Position numbers and translations under genes: made by a program. A DNA stretch of 5,206 nucleotides from Bacillota bacterium. GTDB lineage: Bacteria; Bacillota; Clostridia; Oscillospirales; Ruminococcaceae. Under the pieces are notes generated by a model. The model was given only the letters and a program-made list of their open reading frames with translations. It did no database searches and had not been told where the DNA came from. The stretch covers positions 1 to 5,206 of the forward strand of contig JAEWNU010000039.1 of the NCBI GenBank assembly GCA_023456995.1, read 5' to 3'. Below, one piece after another: positions 1 to 5,206 of this stretch; positions within the stretch are counted from its first letter, which is position 1; each line of letters opens with the position of its first letter.

Positions 1-119
1 GGGTTATCTTAGACATTAAAGGCGAAGAAAAAAGCAAGCTGACAGTAGCCGATTTAATGCACAAATTTGAAGTCGTTTCCGGCAAAGAGTTTTCTGATGA
101 CAAAGCCATTCTGGCATAG
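1..119 (+). CDS. ABC transporter ATP-binding protein, C-terminal end only (partial)
   Basis: The frame starting at base 3 (GTT) is open from the left edge and ends with TAG at 117-119, giving 38 residues that begin VILDIKGEEKSKLTV and end with FSDDKAILA. This tail (aspartate-rich start, GEEK, LTVxDL, then a phenylalanine-rich helix and a final SDD segment) resembles the C-terminus of ATPases from Firmicutes ABC uptake systems that work with TrpX-like (DUF534-type) substrate-binding lipoproteins. That assignment rests on recalled family resemblance, because Walker A, the signature motif and Walker B all lie outside the window. The protein would be a cytoplasmic subunit energising a membrane permease. 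It converges on the minus-strand gene that ends at 282. The substrate cannot be deduced from this tail. Confidence 0.68.
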   Translation, partial: VILDIKGEEKSKLTVADLMHKFEVVSGKEFSDDKAILA

Positions 120-135
120 AACTTGGACACACAGA

Positions 136-175
136 AAAAGTGGAAAACGCACCAATAGATCATTTTTCAACTTTT
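136..175. repeat. AT-rich imperfect inverted repeat
   Basis: Arms 136-147 (AAAAGTGGAAAA) and 164-175 (TTTTCAACTTTT) are complementary at 11 of 12 positions, with one mismatch (142 against 169) and a 16-base loop. It lies 17 bp after the ABC ATPase stop codon. The arms are mostly A/T, so the structure is weak and may be a compositional accident. It could help stabilise the 3' end of the ABC transcript just before the stronger hairpin at 186-222. Confidence 0.3.
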
Positions 176-185
176 CTCACATCAC

Positions 186-222
186 TAAAGGCGCACAGAG
201 AATGTCTCTCCGTACGCCTTTA
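186..222 (+). terminator. Hairpin downstream of the ABC ATPase gene, probable terminator
   Basis: The outer stem TAAAGGCG (186-193) pairs perfectly with CGCCTTTA (215-222). An inner stem AGAGA (197-201) pairs with TCTCT (205-209) across an ATG loop, leaving an internal bulge of 3 and 5 bases. It sits 66 bp after the plus-strand stop. The 3' flank is AT-rich (AATCTATTTAATAAG) but lacks a clean T run, so termination here may be weak and backed up by the next hairpin at 245-263. Confidence 0.5.
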
Positions 223-239
223 ATCTATTTAATAAGATG

Positions 240-275
240 AAAAAAGAGCGCATTGAGCGCTCTATGTATTTTTTT
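240..275. terminator. Bidirectional intrinsic terminator between convergent genes
   Basis: Stem AGAGCGC (245-251) pairs with GCGCTCT (257-263) around the loop ATTGA. Read on the minus strand, the stem begins 18 bases after the TGA stop of the 143-residue gene and runs straight into six T residues (bases 245 down to 240), a textbook rho-independent terminator. Read on the plus strand, the stem is followed after five bases by seven T residues (269-275), so it can also stop read-through from the ABC transporter gene. Confidence 0.85.
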
Positions 276-281
276 CGACTG

Positions 282-713
282 TCACTCTACTGGGACAAAG
301 AAAAACGTTGTACTATCCACAATACGGCACCATTTTTGATGCTCCAGCACATTAATAATATCGTTACGCTTAACATTTTTGCCAACCGCTTTTGTTATTT
401 CTGAAATATGAATCAATTTATTTGCATTCTGTTTAAAAACTTCAAGCAGTTGATCATTTAGTTCATCCATCGGCAGTGCCGCTTTTACTTTTGCCGGTTT
501 TGGTTTAACAAGACATTCAGGGTGTTTTTTTAGGTAAAGAACAAATATAGTTTTGATGCGGTTGAGCAATGTGGGCGCTATGTCAATTAGTTCCGGTAGC
601 TCTTCAAATCGGCAGTTTATCAGGTCGCGCATCCATTTATACTGATGGCGCTCACAGTAGCTAAGGAAGGTGGAATAACTGTCGTTAGAATATATTTCCT
701 TTATTTCATCCAT
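282..713 (-). CDS. Hypothetical 143-residue protein, possible HhH-like plus winged-helix-like domains
   Basis: I do not recognise this protein as a named family. Residues about 35-63 (FEELPELIDIAPTLLNRIK and on) have the helix-turn-helix rhythm of helix-hairpin-helix DNA-binding segments, but without the usual glycine-rich hairpin. A basic, proline-containing linker (KPKPAKVK, 70-77) follows. Residues about 84-142 show a helix, the segment IHISEITKAVGKNVKRNDIIN typical of a winged-helix recognition region, and an aromatic beta-like end (TTFFFVPVE). There is no signal peptide or membrane helix, so it is probably cytoplasmic, and nucleic-acid binding is a reasonable inference. The ATG at 713 is supported by GAAAGGA (722-728) eight bases upstream and by a promoter at 750-778. 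With a terminator just after the stop, it appears to be a single-gene transcript, unrelated by operon to the polysaccharide genes. Coding status is well supported; function is not. Confidence 0.85.
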   Translation of the reverse strand: MDEIKEIYSNDSYSTFLSYCERHQYKWMRDLINCRFEELPELIDIAPTLLNRIKTIFVLYLKKHPECLVKPKPAKVKAALPMDELNDQLLEVFKQNANKLIHISEITKAVGKNVKRNDIINVLEHQKWCRIVDSTTFFFVPVE

Positions 714-749
714 TACGTCAGTCCTTTCATTTTAATGGCACAAGGAGTT

Positions 750-778
750 ATTATAATCGAAATAATTGTAAGATACAA
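750..778 (-). promoter_or_regulatory. Sigma-A-type promoter for the 143-residue protein gene
   Basis: On the minus strand, a perfect -10 box TATAAT (755 down to 750) is preceded by exactly 17 bases and a -35-like TTGTAT (778 down to 773), which keeps the TTG core of TTGACA. Transcription would start near 743, giving an untranslated leader of about 30 bases that contains the ribosome site GAAAGGA at 722-728. No obvious operator repeat overlaps it. Confidence 0.7.
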
Positions 779-846
779 GGCTTGACAGCTCTTCACTTAA
801 GCTAGTAATTTCTTGATTCTGGTTTGATAATAATTGTAGTATAAGC

Positions 847-891
847 AAAAGCCTCTGAGCAGTGCGGTTTTACCGCCAGCTCAGAGGCTTT
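847..891 (-). terminator. Long hairpin terminator ending the GT2/GH18 operon
   Basis: A perfect 13-bp stem, AAAGCCTCTGAGC (848-860) with GCTCAGAGGCTTT (879-891), encloses a second stem GCGG/CCGC (864-867 and 873-876) with the loop TTTTA. On the minus strand the stem begins 34 bases after the hydrolase gene ends at 926 and closes into TTTT (850-847) followed by GC, so the U run is short but the stem is very stable. It separates the operon from the downstream promoter at 750-778. On the plus strand it is followed by TTTC only, so it mainly serves the minus strand. Confidence 0.75.
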
Positions 892-925
892 CAAATTTCT
901 TTGTTCTAACTACGCCCTCGTCATT

Positions 926-1930
926 TCAAAGACGCCAAAGCGAAACGCTAACGTCACCTGTCCCGCGGAGTAGGTTCATCCAATGCTCTAATGTAATCGA
1001 GTCCGCATACCACACCTGATGAACGATATCATCGCAACTGTAAGAAAAACTAAGAGCCTGACTACCTGCATCCCGCTGCTGAACGACATTTTTCTGCCGT
1101 GCCAAGGCATGCGCTTCCTTTTGGGAAAGTGCTGTCACATCATCGCTCGCCCACTCAAAGCCGCCTGTTGCAACGGCAAAATTTTTTTTCCCCGGCAGGC
1201 GGGAGGTCTTTTTTGTTAGCTCAAGCAAGAACGCGTCGTCGGCCTTCGGACCCGGTTCACTGCCCGGTCCATGAAGGTTGTAACACATAATCACATACTC
1301 CGGTCCTTCAGGAAATGATAACGCCTCGTAGGGAATTCCGGGCTCCAATACAACACGCAATAATAGCCCCCTCTGCGTTGTCTCGGCCGAGAGCTCGGTA
1401 ATGAAATTGATAAAATGCTGCCATAGGGCCATGTCTTTGCGGATGGCTTCATAGTCGATTTCTACGCCGTCATATCCGCCGCTTTCCGTCAAAAACAAAA
1501 TGTCCTGAATATGCATCTGCCTAGTGGTTGGCTCCGCCAGCAACGCATATAGCAAGTCAGTATCCTTCAGAGAGGATTCACCCTCCACCAGCAGCTTATC
1601 ATTCACAAAGGTCAGATAACTAGACCAAGGTAGGGGCTCTCCATAAGTCTGCTTTACCTTTTCTCGCAGTTGGGTGATTTTATCTGGAATAAACAATCGG
1701 TTTTGAGCATCGAAATAAGCCGCAAAATATTCTAGACTTTCCAAACGGCCGTCAAGGTCGGCTATTTGCGCCATCGCATCATCTGTATCCCAATAGGTTA
1801 TCCATGCCGACATTTTTTCTTTATGGACAGTCGATGGCGCAGGCGTTCCTGGTTTAGATGGAAACGCGCATCCCGAAAGCAAATGTACAACCAGAATTAA
1901 ACAAAGAATAGCCCGCATTTTTTTCCTCAT
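926..1930 (-). CDS. GH18-like glycoside hydrolase lipoprotein
   Basis: This 334-residue protein begins with a basic N-terminus, a hydrophobic stretch and the lipobox LSGC (Cys21), so it should be exported and lipid-anchored on the outer membrane face. A proline/serine/threonine spacer (24-35) leads into a TIM-barrel-like domain from about residue 40 to the end. The GH18 active-site strand is seen as DGVEIDYE (154-161). It keeps the catalytic acid Glu161 and supporting Asp159, with Glu157 where GH18 usually has Asp. Further GH18-like elements are MCYNLHGPG (215-223), HQVWYADS (304-311) and the closing strand VSLWRL (329-334), whose tryptophan normally floors the substrate site. The closest families known to me are YaaH/SleL-type spore and cell-wall hydrolases and bacterial chitinase-like proteins. 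No LysM domains are present. The gene is 36 bp downstream of the synthase gene in the same direction, so its likely substrate is the polymer made there or peptidoglycan glycan; this is inference. Confidence 0.82.
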   Translation of the reverse strand: MRKKMRAILCLILVVHLLSGCAFPSKPGTPAPSTVHKEKMSAWITYWDTDDAMAQIADLDGRLESLEYFAAYFDAQNRLFIPDKITQLREKVKQTYGEPLPWSSYLTFVNDKLLVEGESSLKDTDLLYALLAEPTTRQMHIQDILFLTESGGYDGVEIDYEAIRKDMALWQHFINFITELSAETTQRGLLLRVVLEPGIPYEALSFPEGPEYVIMCYNLHGPGSEPGPKADDAFLLELTKKTSRLPGKKNFAVATGGFEWASDDVTALSQKEAHALARQKNVVQQRDAGSQALSFSYSCDDIVHQVWYADSITLEHWMNLLRGTGDVSVSLWRL

Positions 1931-1936
1931 CGTGTG

Positions 1937-1944
1937 CCCTTTCC
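1937..1944 (-). promoter_or_regulatory. Ribosome binding site of the GH18-like gene
   Basis: On the minus strand GGAAAGGG ends six bases before the ATG at 1930. It supports that start over the second Met codon four residues later (MRKKM). The gap of 36 bp from the upstream stop contains no recognisable promoter, which fits cotranscription with the large synthase gene. Confidence 0.7.
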
Positions 1945-1966
1945 AACATCTCGCACAGATCTCTGC

Positions 1967-4900
1967 TTAAAGCGTTTCAATAAACCAGTTGATAAGGCGG
2001 TTCCAATGTGTTTTGGCGGCATCAATTGCCTTCTCGGTCGATTTTAGCCGTCCATCAAACGCAATATCTCCGTTTCGGTCGTGTTCTGTTATAACAACAT
2101 CCCGAAAAACACCATCATACACATTGTCGGTTAAATTTCTCTGGCTGTAGTTTTTCATGCTCGAGCAAGATTCTAGCACCACTGAACCGGCAGAACTGCT
2201 CTTCACCTGAAGACGACTTACTGCCTCAATGCCGTCGACCGATACAGATAGGTCATTGCGGTCGAGTGATATCGTCAACGTCTTATTCTGAAGTTCGTTT
2301 AGGTCGATATTTGGCAAGAATTCCTCCGCCCCATCTTCGACCGACTGGGTCTCACGCTGCTGAGCCTCTTGGAGTTGTTGGGCTGTTTTTGCTGCATGTT
2401 CAACGCCTGTGGCATATTTTAGTCGCATTTCCAGCCTACCAATTTCGGTCTGCTTTATATCCTCTGGTACTGAAACGCGCGCGTCGCCGTTTATAATATC
2501 CAGCCGTTCTGAGAACAACTCTTCTCTCTCACCGTTGCGCACCTGAGAAACAACGAGGATTTTATCACGTACAGCGACGCTGATATAATTTTGAAGTGTT
2601 TGATCTGCTCGGAGCAAAATTGCCTGAGAGCCCTTCGCATTACCAAGAAGTTGCGCTGTCACTGCAACATTTTTATAGCTTCTGGCTCCGTCTAGCTGAA
2701 CACGCCCGAAACCACCTGGAAGTGACGTTACAATAATATTATTTTTCGCAAATTCTGTTTTGCCGTCCAGAGTGCGCCATAACGCCGCCCGATTTGCATC
2801 TCCCGTAACAAAAGCCATATCCTGCTGTGTGTCATCCCAAAGGCGCATTAGCAAATGATTGGTCGACCAATACGGCTGTGGCTGCAATCTGGTTATGTCA
2901 TATATTGAATTATTTTTGTCATTAAGCGCGAGGCCCTCGCGGTTGACGTTCATAGTAAAGATCTGGTAAATATTATCCTCGTTGATGCGGCTAGCCATAT
3001 CACTGGTACCAAACTGCCCGGTGTTGGCATGCATGAGCGCATAAAAGGCGGGCATTTCACCCAGTTCCCTTTCATAGACCTCTTTCATCAGCGCATAATC
3101 GAGATCAATGCGATCCTTCAAATCTTGAATTCCTTCCTTAGGAATTCCATAGCCGTCCCGGATATAATCCATCAGATAGTGGTCATATTTCCGGTTGATG
3201 TAAGGGGCCACCATAGAAAATTCAAGGGGGCTTAATTCACCCAGATAATTATCGTACCGGTCAAACACATTGATAAATGACAATCGGTAGCCGTTGGTTC
3301 CCAGTTGCCAATAGGAGCTTTCAACCAGCCCTTTTAAATCCTCTGCGTCCAAAAACTTGGGGTCGTTCTCGTCGAAATTATCTGCGTAGGAGAAAACGGT
3401 GCCGATATTATTATATTTCTCCATGATTTTTTGTGCAAAAATTGCTGTATCGCGCCGCCCGTCTTCAAACATCAACAGCAGTGCCTTCTCGGGCAACGTT
3501 TTTTCTCCGGCGTAATAGTCCCGAACATCCTGTTGCGTAATTGTGACATAACCGGACTCCTTCAGGGTCTTTAGCTGCTGCTCAAGCTGATTGGTACTCA
3601 GCAGCTTGTTTGTTCCGTTTCGGTCTATGCCAAAATAGGATATCGCGATAAAGCCGTGGTCAGGTGTGCCAGGTACAACGGCTTGATAGGGCTGATAACG
3701 CGTAGTTGTCGTTAATACTGTCAGAACAAAATAGATGGCTAATAGCAGGGCGCCTCCTTGCAAAACCACACGGAATCTCTTGTGCCGCTCCCTTTTAGCA
3801 AAAAACGCGCGGCTTTTTTCACTCTTTTCCTCCTCGTCTGGAAAATGCTCCTCTACGCCAGACATGACTGCGGCCTGCTTCCCCTTACGTTTGCGTTGTG
3901 ATTTGGCAATATCCGCCGGGGTCTGCCGTGTACCCCAGTTAGACTTCCAGAAAGTAAACCACGCAACCGGCATCTGCCACAGCAAAACCGACTCGTAAAA
4001 AACACAAAACAACATGCCAAAGACCCAAGTGGAACTTTTCTTCAAAAACAGCTGTACAATGCTCATCAAAAGAGCCATCATCAACATGCCAACTAAAAAT
4101 GTCGTCGGAAAAATCCGATGTGCAATTGGTACATATAGCATGTTATAGACCACAACTATGGGCGCTACGACTGGAACTAGTAGACCTATGTAGAATAAAA
4201 GCGCACCAAAAGGCTCTTTCTGCCACATAAAACTGCCTGCAATAATTGATTCGCGGAGCCATGACCGCTTCCAGCGCATTTGCTGGGATAAAAAAACCTT
4301 ATATCTGTTAGGAACAATTGTGGCGCATATGGCCGTATCCTGATAGGTTGTGCGATACTTGCGCAGAATAAAGTTCGTCAGGCTGCGGTCATCGCCAAAA
4401 GTTGCTTTTCTACCCAGAAATTTCTGGCCGAGCCAATCATCCATATATTCCAGAACAAACTCTTTACGATAGCACGATAGTGGGCCGGACAGACAAGTTA
4501 CAATGTCAAAAACCGATTCGGCAGCCTTCATGATGCGAAAAGCTATATAATAACGCACCGCTTGCATTTTTGTCAGCGTATTGGTAAAGGTGTTCGCCAC
4601 GTCTGTACGCCCTGAGACACCGCCCATTTTGGGGTCCTGAAAGGGCATAACAAGATTGCGTATAGCGTAGGGGTCAAGAAAACTGTCGGAGTCTACGAAC
4701 ACCACCAGTTCGTGCTTCGACGCCAAAAGGCCCTTCGATAGCGCATGCCTTTTCCCTAGGTTTTGCGGCTGTATAATGTACTTCACGCGCTCCCTAGCTT
4801 TAAAGCGCTCCCCCTCTGAGTGGAGCTTTTCGATAATTTCCTTTATCTTTTCTACCGATCGGTCATTGGAGCAGTCATCCACAACAATTACTTCCAGCTT

Positions 4901-5206
4901 ATCGATGGGATAATCCTGATTCACACAGCTGACAATTGTTTTTTGAATCCACTCCTCCTCATTGAAGCAGGGAATAATAATTGTCACGCCGGGTGTGAAG
5001 TCCATATTGACTTTTACCGGCCGATAAAAACTGCCAAACAAATACCGGCTTAGCAAAAACGCTGCGGTAACAATGCTATAAAAATAAAGTATCCTGTTGA
5101 ATTTAAAATAAAGTACGCTCTCGGCGCGCATCAGAATAATAAATACTACAATGAAAAACATAAACAGACTGGAAATTGCCAGCGCATGTTTGTCTTTATG
5201 CTCCAC
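1967..5206 (-). CDS. Hyaluronan-synthase-like GT2 fused to an extracellular deacetylase-like domain and beta-sandwich (possibly 5'-partial)
   Basis: At least 1079 residues are encoded. Two membrane helices (about 10-26 and 38-57) precede a cytoplasmic family 2 glycosyltransferase domain (about 72-320). It has all the processive-synthase motifs: VDD (109-111), DSD (172-174), GDDRSLTN (271-278) and QQMRW (308-312, QxxRW). GDDRxLTN and the RESI after QxxRW are the hyaluronan synthase/NodC style rather than the TED style of PgaC or cellulose synthases. Further hydrophobic segments (about 334-358, 368-388, 393-419) form the probable translocation channel, followed by NWGTR (423-427). A highly charged linker (431-479) leads to another helix (482-499), placing the rest outside. 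Residues about 515-795 resemble a CE4 polysaccharide deacetylase (LSTNQLEQQLKTLKESGY, LPEKALLLMFEDG), but its active-site residues are degraded. Residues about 800-1042 look like a beta-sandwich carrying a helical, glutamine/glutamate-rich insertion (about 930-972). The expected job is polymer synthesis and export. The polymer is unknown. The final codon at the edge is GTG (5206-5204); with no upstream sequence visible, it may be the start or an internal valine. Confidence 0.92.
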   Translation of the reverse strand: MEHKDKHALAISSLFMFFIVVFIILMRAESVLYFKFNRILYFYSIVTAAFLLSRYLFGSFYRPVKVNMDFTPGVTIIIPCFNEEEWIQKTIVSCVNQDYPIDKLEVIVVDDCSNDRSVEKIKEIIEKLHSEGERFKARERVKYIIQPQNLGKRHALSKGLLASKHELVVFVDSDSFLDPYAIRNLVMPFQDPKMGGVSGRTDVANTFTNTLTKMQAVRYYIAFRIMKAAESVFDIVTCLSGPLSCYRKEFVLEYMDDWLGQKFLGRKATFGDDRSLTNFILRKYRTTYQDTAICATIVPNRYKVFLSQQMRWKRSWLRESIIAGSFMWQKEPFGALLFYIGLLVPVVAPIVVVYNMLYVPIAHRIFPTTFLVGMLMMALLMSIVQLFLKKSSTWVFGMLFCVFYESVLLWQMPVAWFTFWKSNWGTRQTPADIAKSQRKRKGKQAAVMSGVEEHFPDEEEKSEKSRAFFAKRERHKRFRVVLQGGALLLAIYFVLTVLTTTTRYQPYQAVVPGTPDHGFIAISYFGIDRNGTNKLLSTNQLEQQLKTLKESGYVTITQQDVRDYYAGEKTLPEKALLLMFEDGRRDTAIFAQKIMEKYNNIGTVFSYADNFDENDPKFLDAEDLKGLVESSYWQLGTNGYRLSFINVFDRYDNYLGELSPLEFSMVAPYINRKYDHYLMDYIRDGYGIPKEGIQDLKDRIDLDYALMKEVYERELGEMPAFYALMHANTGQFGTSDMASRINEDNIYQIFTMNVNREGLALNDKNNSIYDITRLQPQPYWSTNHLLMRLWDDTQQDMAFVTGDANRAALWRTLDGKTEFAKNNIIVTSLPGGFGRVQLDGARSYKNVAVTAQLLGNAKGSQAILLRADQTLQNYISVAVRDKILVVSQVRNGEREELFSERLDIINGDARVSVPEDIKQTEIGRLEMRLKYATGVEHAAKTAQQLQEAQQRETQSVEDGAEEFLPNIDLNELQNKTLTISLDRNDLSVSVDGIEAVSRLQVKSSSAGSVVLESCSSMKNYSQRNLTDNVYDGVFRDVVITEHDRNGDIAFDGRLKSTEKAIDAAKTHWNRLINWFIETL

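Noticed and set aside
782..810. Plus-strand TTGACA followed by AT-rich sequence, a possible promoter
   Set aside because: The -35 hexamer is perfect, but the best -10 candidates (TAGTAA, AGTAAT) sit at 15-16 bp and match poorly. Any transcript would run at once into the hairpin at 848-891 and then antisense to the GH18 gene.
848..891. Hairpin as an insertion-sequence end, attachment site or CRISPR repeat
   Set aside because: It occurs once, has no flanking direct repeats, transposase or spacers, and its position after a stop codon with T residues on the minus strand is explained by termination.
1019..1290. Two overlapping plus-strand open frames of 66 and 63 codons
   Set aside because: They lie opposite the well-supported GH18-like gene, have no ribosome site or recognisable protein features, and read as shadow frames.
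1931..1966. Possible promoter between the synthase and GH18 genes
   Set aside because: The 36-bp gap holds a ribosome site but no recognisable -10 or -35 boxes, so cotranscription is the simpler reading.
2266..2496. Plus-strand open frame of 76 codons
   Set aside because: It is antisense to the beta-sandwich region of the large synthase, with arginine/proline-rich low-quality translation typical of a shadow frame.
3029..3235. Plus-strand open frame of 68 codons
   Set aside because: It lies entirely within the coding region for the deacetylase-like domain on the other strand and has no independent support.
3735..3998. Plus-strand open frame of 87 codons
   Set aside because: It is antisense to the linker and membrane region of the synthase and shows no domain or ribosome site.
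4820..5053. Plus-strand open frame of 77 codons
   Set aside because: It is antisense to the start of the GT2 domain, whose conserved motifs explain the sequence.

Overview
The window looks like chromosomal DNA from a low-to-moderate GC Gram-positive bacterium, most likely a Clostridia member of the Ruminococcaceae/Oscillospiraceae type. The reasons are strong AGGA/AAAGGG-type ribosome sites, stem-plus-U-run terminators, an intact lipobox lipoprotein, and protein sequences that look clostridial. This taxonomic call is an inference; no rRNA or other marker gene is present.

Layout from left to right. Bases 1-119 (+) are the last 38 codons of an ABC-transporter ATPase whose body lies off the left edge. 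Bases 120-281 are a convergent intergenic region with an AT-rich inverted repeat and two terminator-like hairpins, the second usable in both directions. Bases 282-713 (-) encode a 143-residue protein I do not recognise, possibly a small HhH-like segment followed by a winged-helix-like domain. It has its own good promoter (TTGTAT, 17 bp spacer, TATAAT) and its own terminator, so it is probably monocistronic. Bases 714-925 hold that promoter and a long perfect hairpin that ends the upstream operon. Bases 926-1930 (-) encode a GH18-like glycoside hydrolase lipoprotein. Bases 1967-5206 (-) encode a very large membrane protein, 36 bp upstream of the hydrolase gene and very probably cotranscribed with it. 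Its reading frame is open to the right edge, so its true start may lie outside the window.

The main interest is the two-gene minus-strand unit. The large protein joins a processive, hyaluronan-synthase-like family 2 glycosyltransferase (with membrane segments and a charged cytoplasmic linker) to an extracellular polysaccharide-deacetylase-like domain and a C-terminal beta-sandwich-like region. The downstream lipoprotein is a GH18-fold hydrolase predicted to sit on the outer face of the same membrane. Synthase, deacetylase-like domain and hydrolase together recall the logic of PNAG-type exopolysaccharide systems (PgaC plus the two-domain PgaB), but with a different domain partition: the deacetylase-like part is fused to the synthase and the hydrolase is separate. 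The deacetylase-like part has also lost most of the expected catalytic and metal-binding residues, so it may bind or guide the polymer rather than deacetylate it. The polymer itself cannot be named from this sequence.
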